Below, piece after piece: positions 1 through 5,227 of a stretch of DNA of 6,469 bases. Position 1 is the stretch's first letter. Each line of letters starts with the position of its first letter. The position numbers were made by a program, and so were the translations under genes. Source of the stretch: Nanobdellota archaeon (GTDB taxonomy: Archaea; Nanobdellota; Nanobdellia; Woesearchaeales; B3-WOES); assembly GCA_023131705.1 (NCBI GenBank), contig JAGLZG010000067.1, positions 1-6,469 on the forward strand. The letters are read 5' to 3'. Below the pieces are notes generated by a model, which did no database searches, was not told the origin of the DNA, and worked only from the letters and a program-made list of their open reading frames with translations.

Positions 1-604
1 TAAATATGAAGAAGAACTGGCTTATGAATATGAAAACAAAGGCAAGGAATACAAACATGCTGCTTCTTGATTTTTTTTGTTTGTAATTTTTGTAATAGTA
101 AACAATTATAGAACCAAGCAAAACAGCGAGAGTTGCATATAGGGCGTAAAACATCTTCATACTTAGAATAGTTGTGATTATAACAAAATAAAAAGAAGTG
201 GCAATTATCTTTTTATCCTTTAATTTTATTTTAGATGCTATAAGAAATATAATCATAAAGGCAGAGAGCATTAAGAAAACATATATCAAAAAACCAACAT
301 AGTTGGTCCATATTGTCCTGCTGGCATAGAGTTTGTTATAGGCTGCTGCCAATAAAGCAGGGTTTCCTATTATGGTCTGCCTTAGCATACGGCCGTATAT
401 AATCAGGCCTGCGAATATCTTGGAAAAAAATGCAATTGATATGGATAGGAAAGCCAGCGCAAAATAAAGGTATGTTCTTTCTTTTATTAACTTGTAACAT
501 TTATAGCTGTAAAAAACTATTAACAAACTGATTATTATTACAATTAAATGAAATATCAGGTCCATGCCAAGAAACCATATCGGGCTGGAGAGATAAGCTA
601 CCAT
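1..604 (-). CDS. Polytopic membrane protein with internal repeat, 3' end off the window
   Basis: Family not recognised. The minus frame is open from the codon at 665-667 to the left edge with no stop, so the C terminus is missing. Counting from the in-frame ATG at 604, at least 201 residues are encoded. Hydrophobic segments lie at about 12-33, 45-70, 99-124, 133-148, 152-172 and 183-201+. Two segments share the pattern YKxYKxxKxR followed seven residues later by LAF: residues 34-43 with LAF at 50-52, and 171-180 with LAF at 187-189. This points to an internal duplication of a TM-basic loop-TM unit and argues that this strand is the coding one, although the plus strand is also open to a TGA at 68-70. 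The true start may be further upstream: the frame continues through a hydrophobic stretch, and an ATG at 669-671 is out of register by one base. I am confident it is a membrane protein. The start is uncertain and the function unknown. Confidence 0.72.
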   Translation of the reverse strand, partial: MVAYLSSPIWFLGMDLIFHLIVIIISLLIVFYSYKCYKLIKERTYLYFALAFLSISIAFFSKIFAGLIIYGRMLRQTIIGNPALLAAAYNKLYASRTIWTNYVGFLIYVFLMLSAFMIIFLIASKIKLKDKKIIATSFYFVIITTILSMKMFYALYATLAVLLGSIIVYYYKNYKQKKSRSSMFVFLAFVFIFISQFFFIF

Positions 605-700
605 TATAAGGGTTATAAGCAAAAAAGGCTTTATAAAGTTTGCGGATTCTTGTTCTTTATCAGGCTTTCATAATGTATTAATAAAGGGTTGTTCTAATAG

Positions 701-712
701 GTCATATAATAA
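701..712 (-). promoter_or_regulatory. Possible TATA box for the left-edge membrane protein
   Basis: On the minus strand the bases read TTATTATATGAC. The ATTATATG part lies about 33-39 nt before the ATG at 669-671, which would place transcription start about 10 nt before that ATG. This spacing suits the out-of-register ATG at 671 better than the in-frame ATG at 604. AT-rich DNA produces such matches often, so this is weak evidence alone. Confidence 0.3.
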
Positions 713-736
713 TAAAAACAAACCACCTCCGTGGTT
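709..736 (-). terminator. GC-rich hairpin plus T-run, likely terminator of the 790-2664 gene
   Basis: On the minus strand, AACCAC and GTGGTT (plus 736-731 and 726-721) form a perfect 6-bp stem with a GGAG loop, followed directly by TGTTTTTATT. A stem followed by a U-rich tract resembles an intrinsic terminator, and archaeal RNA polymerase stops readily at T-tracts. It lies 54-69 nt after the stop of the 790-2664 gene and before the next minus-strand gene, where a terminator would be expected. Confidence 0.5.
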
Positions 737-746
737 ACATTAAACC

Positions 747-779
747 AAAGGCCAGGTTACACCTTTTTTCCTGGTCTTT
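747..779 (-). terminator. Second hairpin in the 3' region of the 790-2664 gene
   Basis: AAAGGCCAGG (747-756) and CCTGGTCTTT (770-779) can pair over 10 bp, with one position forming a G-T wobble when read on the plus strand and A-C when read on the minus strand. The loop is 13 nt and A-rich in the minus transcript. It starts 11 nt after the stop codon. Together with the hairpin at 721-736 it makes a double-stem 3' end for the minus-strand gene. It could be a 3' stabiliser instead of a terminator. Confidence 0.4.
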
Positions 780-789
780 TTGATTTTTC

Positions 790-2664
790 TTAATAATTAA
801 TCAGAACTTCTACATCTTTTCCAAAGATGTCTTTCAGGTTTTCAAATATTGGCTCTTTTATGAAAACCTTATGCGGAATATCTATCTTGCTTAATGCTTT
901 TTCTAATTCTTCTAATGAGGATTGCTTAGCAGGGCCCAGGCTTCCATCTGGATTTATCTTTGCCTTGCTTAATCCCTTTTCCTGGTTATCAATATCATGA
1001 ATGATATAAGCTTCATTACCCAACAAGATAACCTCTCCATACTTCTTTCCGTGCTTTACCCTTATCTTTGCCTTTTCCAGTTCACTGCCTCTTTTTCTTT
1101 GTATGTATTCAACCATGAATTTTATGAATTCTCTTGAATCTTTTTTGACTTTTTCAACCTCTGGCTTGGTTAGCTTTTTTTCATCATAATCCTTTTTTGC
1201 TTTTATTATCTCATTAAGTATTCTTAAAAACCTTGCAGGTATCTTGCCCTGAGATATCATCTCATCCTCAAAGATTTTTACAATCTCTATATCAGAAACC
1301 TTTTCAACACCCTCTGACCTTAGTGTATCCCTTATTATTGTAATAATTGTGTCATAGATATGAACAACATCTTCCTCTTCTTTTATCTTTTCTATCTGTG
1401 TAAATAATCTTTTTATCCTTTTAAGATATTTTTTTGCTCCGCTTAACAGTTCATCAACCTCTTTTCCTGTCATCTCTTTTTTTACTCCATGCTCTATATC
1501 TTTTCTAACAGTGATATTTTTTTCAAGAATATCGACAAAATTTCCCTCTAATAATTTTTCTTTATGCACAAATACATCTCTCATAAGTTTTGGTGTTTCT
1601 TTTGGTGTTGGAGGAGGAATCCCAAACATCATCAATGCTGCTTGTGAAGGAGTAAGGATAGCATAAAATATGTCCTCCATGCCAATATCCTTAAGCTTTA
1701 AGTCAACTCTCTGCAGCATTTGTTCACCAGATGACATAAACATATCAATTGCTTCTGCACTTGGCTTTATCTTGCCCATTTTTAGCAATAGTTTCCAAGG
1801 CATAAATACCCCTCTGTCATAAAAAGGAACACCATCTCTAAGCAAAGTGAATATTATTGGGTTTGCCTCTTTTAAACTGTCCCAGAAATCTGTTAAGATG
1901 TATACCTGAATGTTTAGTTTATTTTTAATCCCAGTTATCTCTCCTGCCTCAATGCCCATTCCAATGATTATTGCCCTTAATTTATCCTTTAGTTCAGCCC
2001 TTGTCATCTTTTTAACATCTGTATCATCAATAACAATCCAGACATCAATATCAGATGTTTTGGTTGATTTACCCTGCACTAATGAGCCTGCAAGAACATA
2101 ACTAACAATATACTTCTCAAACTTCTTTAGAACCATTGTTTTGTGCAGTTCTGCTATTTTTATTGCTGAGAGCATTCCTGTATCATATATAGGCGCTGAC
2201 AGAGCTATCATCTGCAAAAGCTCATACTTGCCATCATAGCAGTTCTGCCATACCTCTGACAACAGAACTATCTCCGGAGCCATATTTTTATCAATGCCTT
2301 TGGCAATATTAGCAATAATTGTAGATAGTTTTTCATGCAATTCCTGCTTTGACATTGTTTTACTGTCAGAATCATCAACAAGAACAAGAGTGTGTATCTT
2401 GTCTTTATCAGCAGGTTTAGCTTTCTGATCTGGTTGAGCAGATCCTTCTGTTAATTTCTGTTTTTCATCCTGCCTTGGAGGAGGTAATAGAGAAACAGCA
2501 ATGATATATTTGTCAAACTTTTTTATGATCTCTTTCTTGAATTTTTCAAGCTTTGTTTTTATTGCTTTTAGTTTTGATTCTAATTCTTTGGGAATCTTGG
2601 GAGGGGGAACTTTTTCCTCTATCTTGGAATTTTTTTCTTTCTTTTTGTATTCTTTTTTTGCCAT
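790..2664 (-). CDS. Single-chain nucleotidyltransferase-HEPN-like protein with both modules duplicated
   Basis: Predicted soluble 624-residue protein. Residues 1-47 are Lys-rich. A nucleotidyltransferase-like copy at about 48-172 lacks the motif. A second copy at 178-297 carries GS (193-194), ten residues, then DID (205-207), matching the GSX10DXD motif of minimal nucleotidyltransferases such as MntA; by my alignment Gln253 replaces the usual third acidic residue. The two copies share KKF[DE]KYI, the DD[ST]D turn and a [DE]xW segment (137-139, 259-261). Residues about 300-425 are helical with R387-KDIE-H392, an Rx4H motif as in HEPN RNases. Residues 432-524 resemble that region but read KKDYDE at the motif. 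Residues 530-624 are an unassigned alpha/beta tail. Known MntA modifies a Tyr in the RX4HXY motif of HepT; here the Tyr position is Val394. The start ATG has AGGA about 9 nt upstream. The NTase call is strong, HEPN moderate. The substrate is unknown. Confidence 0.85.
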   Translation of the reverse strand: MAKKEYKKKEKNSKIEEKVPPPKIPKELESKLKAIKTKLEKFKKEIIKKFDKYIIAVSLLPPPRQDEKQKLTEGSAQPDQKAKPADKDKIHTLVLVDDSDSKTMSKQELHEKLSTIIANIAKGIDKNMAPEIVLLSEVWQNCYDGKYELLQMIALSAPIYDTGMLSAIKIAELHKTMVLKKFEKYIVSYVLAGSLVQGKSTKTSDIDVWIVIDDTDVKKMTRAELKDKLRAIIIGMGIEAGEITGIKNKLNIQVYILTDFWDSLKEANPIIFTLLRDGVPFYDRGVFMPWKLLLKMGKIKPSAEAIDMFMSSGEQMLQRVDLKLKDIGMEDIFYAILTPSQAALMMFGIPPPTPKETPKLMRDVFVHKEKLLEGNFVDILEKNITVRKDIEHGVKKEMTGKEVDELLSGAKKYLKRIKRLFTQIEKIKEEEDVVHIYDTIITIIRDTLRSEGVEKVSDIEIVKIFEDEMISQGKIPARFLRILNEIIKAKKDYDEKKLTKPEVEKVKKDSREFIKFMVEYIQRKRGSELEKAKIRVKHGKKYGEVILLGNEAYIIHDIDNQEKGLSKAKINPDGSLGPAKQSSLEELEKALSKIDIPHKVFIKEPIFENLKDIFGKDVEVLINY

Positions 2665-2692
2665 TTTATAATCCTGAATAAGTAATGACTAC

Positions 2693-2762
2693 GAGAAAAT
2701 TTTGCTCTAAAAAATGTTGCGCATTTTTTGATCCACTTTGTGGCTTCGCAAAATTAATTCTC
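2693..2762 (-). promoter_or_regulatory. 70-nt three-way-junction element in the leader of the NTase-HEPN gene
   Basis: The ends pair as a 13-bp outer stem: GAGAA plus AATTTTGC (2693-2705) with GCAAAATT (2748-2755) and TTCTC (2758-2762), with a 2-nt bulge. Inside are two hairpins: AAAAAATG (2709-2716) with CATTTTTT (2722-2729), loop TTGCG; and CCAC (2733-2736) with GTGG (2740-2743), loop TTT. About 50 of 70 bases are paired. It ends 28 nt before the ATG at 2664 and lies downstream of the predicted promoter, so it should be transcribed in the leader. It has no T-loop or other tRNA hallmark. It could be a cis-regulatory RNA, a protein-binding site or a dispersed palindromic repeat. Confidence 0.5.
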
Positions 2763-2765
2763 TAT

Positions 2766-2790
2766 TTAATAAAGTTCTATACTTTATTAA
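2766..2790 (-). promoter_or_regulatory. 10-bp AT-rich inverted repeat at the predicted transcript 5' end
   Basis: TTAATAAAGT (2766-2775) and ACTTTATTAA (2781-2790) are perfect inverted repeats around a 5-nt spacer. The predicted transcription start of the NTase-HEPN gene (about 2788) falls at its edge. It could therefore be an operator at the start site or the first hairpin of the leader RNA, immediately before the three-way junction. Confidence 0.45.
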
Positions 2791-2810
2791 CTATTAAAAT
2801 TAAATGATAG

Positions 2811-2825
2811 TATTTAAAGTTTTGG
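2811..2825 (-). promoter_or_regulatory. BRE/TATA promoter of the NTase-HEPN gene
   Basis: Read on the minus strand this is CCAAAAC followed by TTTAAATA, a purine/A-rich BRE-like element next to a TATA box. Transcription start is expected about 26 nt downstream, near 2788, giving a leader of roughly 120 nt before the ATG at 2664. This is unusually long for an archaeal mRNA. Confidence 0.5.
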
Positions 2826-2939
2826 ATTACTAATCTGCTTTTTTTATCTGGTGGACACCTAAACTATTGCCCCAATCAGCCTATTAGTTTACTTGTTATA
2901 TATTCTTAGATTTTTTAATGTACTCATGGAATTCATAAT

Positions 2940-2949
2940 CTTTTTAAAC
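2940..2949 (+). promoter_or_regulatory. TATA-like box for a leaderless DUF1461-family transcript
   Basis: CTTTTTAAAC is centred about 25 nt before the ATG at 2970, the usual distance from TATA to transcription start in archaea. No Shine-Dalgarno sequence precedes the ATG (the bases are GATCCT). Together these suggest transcription starts at or next to the start codon, giving a leaderless mRNA. Confidence 0.45.
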
Positions 2950-2969
2950 AAAAAACCAAATATGATCCT

Positions 2970-3602
2970 ATGAAACCAATATCAATCCTAATAATTATCC
3001 TAATCATAATACTGCCCCTTACTATATATCTTTCAAGCGCCAATTCTGTTATTTTTGACAAAAATTATTACAAAAATGAATTTAAAAAAAATAATGTGTA
3101 TGAAGAGATAGCAGAAGCAGATATTATTTCAGATGAATTAATTGATTATTTGCAGGGAAAAAGGGAAAATATAGAAACATCTGCTTTTGAGGAAAAAGAG
3201 AGATCCCATTTAAGGGATGTAAAGGCTTTAATGGAAAAAGGGTTTGTTTTATTTTATTTTTTATTGGGCTTTGATATTGTTTTGTTTGTTTTGTTGTTGA
3301 TGTTATCAAAGAATGTGTATAAAACAATAACAAAGCTGTTTGTTTTATCCGGCTTAACAACAACAGTATTTCCGGTAATTTTCTTTTTTTCAAATTTTTC
3401 ATCTGTCTTTACACTATTCCATAAAATATTTTTTCCGCAGGGCAACTGGCAGTTTAGCAGTACAAGCAATCTGATTATAATGTTCCCAAAGCAATTCTTC
3501 TATGATATCACAAAACATATATTTCTTAATTCAATATTTGCCGGGTTAGTGCTGGTCTTTATAGGGGTAATTTTAATTCTGCATAAGAGAGACCTAAAAT
3601 AA
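2970..3602 (+). CDS. TIGR01906/DUF1461-family integral membrane protein
   Basis: The 210-residue product fits the DUF1461 (TIGR01906) family, whose function is not known. Membrane segments lie at about 4-23, 91-112, 120-142 and 187-205. The long loop between TM1 and TM2 is charged and would sit outside the membrane on the side opposite the N terminus. Family-like signatures are the DYL at 59-61 in the first loop, FEEKERSHLRDV (73-84) just before TM2, and a segment after TM3 with FH (150-151), FP (155-156), Trp160, LIIMFP (168-173) and FF (176-177). It resembles the conserved F-H-x-x-x-F and W...LI..P..FF blocks I associate with the family. The length is normal and the frame intact. It is divergent from the gene at 790-2664 and 201 nt upstream of PAC2, which has its own promoter, so an operon is unlikely. 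The family call rests on motif memory. Confidence 0.8.
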   Translation: MKPISILIIILIIILPLTIYLSSANSVIFDKNYYKNEFKKNNVYEEIAEADIISDELIDYLQGKRENIETSAFEEKERSHLRDVKALMEKGFVLFYFLLGFDIVLFVLLLMLSKNVYKTITKLFVLSGLTTTVFPVIFFFSNFSSVFTLFHKIFFPQGNWQFSSTSNLIIMFPKQFFYDITKHIFLNSIFAGLVLVFIGVILILHKRDLK

Positions 3603-3744
3603 ACTGTCAAATTTGTGTTATGTTCAATTAATGTTAGAGCCTGCATAAATATTTTTCAGGAAATCTGCATACTGATTTGTCTGTGCATTTCGCTTTATCT
3701 GAAATCCCCTATTGCTATATTTTATATGTATGAACCCAAAAAAC

Positions 3745-3758
3745 CAAAGTTATAAATA
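3745..3758 (+). promoter_or_regulatory. BRE/TATA promoter of the PAC2-family gene
   Basis: CAAAG is followed by TTATAAATA (3750-3758), a near-consensus archaeal TATA box. Start of transcription is expected near 3780, leaving a leader of about 20-25 nt that includes the ribosome binding site at 3792-3798. Confidence 0.6.
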
Positions 3759-3791
3759 CTTTTGAATTTGTTAAAAAGAATATCATAATCA

Positions 3792-3798
3792 GAGGTGA
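3792..3798 (+). promoter_or_regulatory. Shine-Dalgarno GAGGTGA that fixes the PAC2 start at 3804
   Basis: GAGGTGA is followed by a 5-nt spacer and ATG (3804-3806). The upstream in-frame GTG at 3795 lies inside the Shine-Dalgarno itself and so is unlikely to be the start. The same motif and spacing recur before the gene starting at 6366. Confidence 0.75.
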
Positions 3799-3803
3799 AT
3801 AAT

Positions 3804-4517
3804 ATGGAAATCAAGTTATGGAAAAAGCCAAAAAATCCTATTATTATTGACGGGTTTCCAGGGTTTGGATTAGTAAGCACAATTGCAACTGAATTCCTGA
3901 TTGACCATCTTGATATTGAGATGATAGGAAAGGTCATAATCAATGAAGGGCCCGCTGTTGTTGCTATCCATGGGGATAAGGTAGTGGAGCCATTAGGGAT
4001 TTTTTATAATAAAAAACATAATATTATCATTATTCATGCTGTCTCTCCTTCAACCGGGAAGGAATGGGATTTAGCTGATGTTATAAACAAGTTAGCGAAT
4101 GACCTTAATGCAAAAGAGATAATCAGTCTGGAGGGCGTTGGAAGCTCTGCAACAAAACCAGATACAGAGAGAACATTTTATTTTACAAAGGATATTAAAA
4201 AGAAAAAATCATTTGAAAAGATTGGAATTAAGCCACTCAAAGAAGGAATTATAATGGGTGTGACAGGGGCTTTATTGCTAAAAGTGGAAAAGATTCCAAT
4301 GAGCTGTATATTTGCAGAGACACATACTGATCTGCCTGACAGCAAGGCAGCTGCAAGGGTTATTAAGAATCTTGACCAGTATCTAGGCTTAAAGATTGAC
4401 TATAAACCATTATATGCACAGGCAGAGAAGTTTGAGGAAAAGCTAAAAGGCATACTAGAAAAAGGAAAAGAAGTGCAGGAATTAAGTGAGATGAAAAAGC
4501 TTAACTATGTAGGATAA
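3804..4517 (+). CDS. PAC2-family protein (archaeal proteasome assembly chaperone homologue)
   Basis: The 237-residue soluble protein has the features of the PAC2 family: an N-terminal strand and glycine turn, IIIDGFPGFGLVS (residues 13-25 from the ATG), then GKV, EGPAVVAIHGD, and a GVGSS turn in the middle. Archaeal members include PbaA and PbaB, which bind 20S proteasome alpha subunits; PbaB uses a C-terminal HbYX motif. This protein ends NYVG, so the Tyr is third from the end and the strict HbYX pattern is not met. A direct proteasome-activating role is therefore uncertain. Residues about 205-230 are charged and likely helical. The start is set by GAGGTGA 5 nt upstream. Neighbours are a DUF1461 membrane gene upstream and a long convergent intergenic region downstream. 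No proteasome subunit gene is present in the window. The family is clear; its partner is inferred. Confidence 0.88.
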   Translation: MEIKLWKKPKNPIIIDGFPGFGLVSTIATEFLIDHLDIEMIGKVIINEGPAVVAIHGDKVVEPLGIFYNKKHNIIIIHAVSPSTGKEWDLADVINKLANDLNAKEIISLEGVGSSATKPDTERTFYFTKDIKKKKSFEKIGIKPLKEGIIMGVTGALLLKVEKIPMSCIFAETHTDLPDSKAAARVIKNLDQYLGLKIDYKPLYAQAEKFEEKLKGILEKGKEVQELSEMKKLNYVG

Positions 4518-4543
4518 ATTGTCCTTCGGACAATTTATATCCT
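4511..4543 (+). terminator. Long hairpin enclosing the PAC2 stop codon
   Basis: ATAAATTGTCC (4514-4524) and GGACAATTTAT (4528-4538) are perfect 11-bp arms around a TTC loop. AGG (4511-4513) and CCT (4541-4543) can extend the stem across a 2-nt bulge. The TAA stop (4515-4517) lies within the 5' arm. No T-run follows directly; the next T-run is TTTTT at 4591-4595. It may be part of a compound terminator, an mRNA 3' stabiliser or the first stem of a separate RNA. Confidence 0.5.
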
Positions 4544-4595
4544 CCCCACTAGTGATTCTCAACGAGAGTGTCCCACCCCGACGCTTATTCTTTTT
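4541..4595. ncRNA. GC-rich structured block, possible small RNA or terminator module
   Basis: Positions 4541-4584 contain about 27 G/C in 44 bases, far above the surrounding DNA. The block holds a palindrome CACTAGTG (4547-4554), a 6-bp hairpin ATTCTC/GAGAGT (4555-4560 and 4564-4569, loop AAC, one wobble), and C-runs at 4541-4542, 4544-4547, 4572-4574 and 4576-4579. TTTTT follows at 4591-4595 on the plus strand. On the minus strand the C-runs become four G-runs. In AT-rich archaea, GC-rich islands between genes often mark structured RNAs. I recognise no known RNA family here, so the type is tentative. Confidence 0.3.
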
Positions 4596-4647
4596 ATTAA
4601 AGAACTGGATGAATGTCTTTTCCTCAGGATAAAATATTTTTTATATA

Positions 4648-4860
4648 TCAATTGCTTTCTTTTTTTATTCCATTGCCTCTATCAATAGAGGTATATTTTC
4701 ATTTTTCTACTGGAACTCTCACTTCACCTTTTTTGTTAAAATGTTTGATAGATACATATCTTGTTACAAATAAAGGGAGTTATATAAATAAGCTAATTTT
4801 TTCCAAGCTTAATAAGCCTTTAAATGGCTGATTTAAGGCGTTACATTGGCTATAGAACAT
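4648..4860 (-). pseudogene. Possible decayed coding remnant (stop-interrupted)
   Basis: One minus-strand frame starts at an ATG (4858-4860) and runs about 70 codons to a TGA at 4648-4650, interrupted by TAA (4780-4782) and TGA (4699-4701). Between the stops the translation looks protein-like, for example KHFNKKGEVRVPVEK and then YTSIDRGNGIKKE. The family is not recognised. Random AT-rich DNA can also produce Lys-rich strings, so confidence is low. Confidence 0.15.
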
Positions 4861-4958
4861 AAAAATAAGATAAATTTTGTGGTGCCTAACACTTTCTAAA
4901 TACTCATTTCTACCATTATTTTATGAACCAATATGTGTAATTTTATTAGATTATGCAT

Positions 4959-5019
4959 AAAAAGTGAGAGTTTAAGTATTATCTAGCTGAATCATTTCTC
5001 ATATTAAATCTCACTTTTT
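4959..5019. repeat. 11-bp perfect inverted repeat with 39-nt interior
   Basis: AAAAAGTGAGA (4959-4969) and TCTCACTTTTT (5009-5019) are exact inverted copies. A T5 run ends the repeat in either reading direction, so it could work as a bidirectional terminator between convergent genes, or form the stem of a small RNA of about 61 nt. The interior has no clear C or D box. Confidence 0.5.
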
Positions 5020-5020
5020 G

Positions 5021-5220
5021 AAAAAAATTTTAGATTTTATTTTATATATACTTTAAAATATATATTGCTATATGTTATATGCAATATATGTTATTTTAAT
5101 TATATATTTTAACATAATTAATTTAAATATTATTTTTCTATATATGTTTTTTATTACAATAAAATATATAAATGATTATTTTCCCGACTAAGAAAATAGA
5201 AATGTTTATATATCATTAAT
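5021..5220. other. Extremely AT-rich tract with small palindromes
   Basis: By hand count only about 22 of 200 bases are G or C. It contains ATATATTGC (5060-5068) and GCAATATAT (5081-5089), a 9-bp inverted repeat with a 12-nt spacer, extendable by three more pairs including one wobble. Many TATATA strings are present. It could be a 3' flank, a DNA-unwinding or chromatin-related element, or simply drifting DNA. No replication initiator gene or repeated origin box is visible in the window. Confidence 0.5.
5177..5198 (-). terminator. 7-bp hairpin downstream of the recombinase gene
   Basis: TATTTTC (5177-5183) and GAAAATA (5192-5198) are exact inverted arms around an 8-nt spacer that holds the only GC cluster in the local AT tract. 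It lies 29-50 nt past the recombinase stop on the minus strand. A weak terminator or 3' hairpin is the simplest reading. Confidence 0.3.
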
Positions 5221-5227
5221 TATGATT

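Larger units (their letters stand above)
4585..5227. other. Convergent intergenic region without a convincing gene
   Basis: This separates the plus-strand PAC2 gene from the minus-strand recombinase gene. A plus-strand open frame at 4613-4831 has a Phe/Ile/Leu/Ser-rich product with no Shine-Dalgarno, and I do not accept it as a gene. The opposite strand at 4648-4860 has a protein-like but stop-interrupted frame. The rest holds an 11-bp inverted repeat (4959-5019), an extremely AT-rich tract (5021-5220) and two small palindromes. No tRNA, rRNA or CRISPR repeat is visible. Confidence 0.6.

Noticed and set aside
1..70. Plus-strand C-terminal fragment ending at TGA 68-70
   Set aside because: The antiparallel minus frame continues a repeated membrane-protein motif (YKxYKxxKxR) through this stretch without a stop. 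The plus reading remains possible but is the weaker choice.
669..730. Short minus-strand leader peptide whose TGA overlaps the ATG at 671
   Set aside because: It would need a TTG start only 2-4 nt from the GGAGG in the hairpin loop, which is too close, and the region fits a terminator better.
1910..2101. 63-codon plus-strand open frame
   Set aside because: It lies antisense inside the conserved NTase domain; its Ser/Ile/Leu-rich product is the back side of that gene.
2693..2762. tRNA gene
   Set aside because: The size (70 nt) and multi-stem shape are suggestive, but there is no T-loop consensus, no acceptor-like GC stem and no proper anticodon arm.
2926..2973. 15-codon plus-strand leader peptide overlapping the DUF1461 start by ATGA
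   Set aside because: It spans the predicted TATA box and has no ribosome binding site, so it is probably not transcribed.
3124..3469. Two minus-strand open frames
   Set aside because: Both are antisense to the DUF1461-family gene, which has recognisable family motifs and a plausible promoter.
3722..3943. 73-codon minus-strand open frame
   Set aside because: It is antisense to the promoter, ribosome binding site and N terminus of the PAC2-family gene.
4511..4543. dif-like Xer recombination site
   Set aside because: GGATA and TATATCC occur at the ends, but the inner arms form one long hairpin instead of two 11-bp arms around a 6-nt centre. No other dif-like site was found.
4613..4831. 72-codon plus-strand open frame
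   Set aside because: It has no Shine-Dalgarno and no well-spaced TATA box, with a Phe/Ile/Leu/Ser-rich product of no recognisable family. The opposite strand looks more like former coding sequence.
4900..5020. Archaeal C/D box guide RNA
   Set aside because: A single CTGA is present but no RTGATGA C box was found on either strand at suitable spacing.
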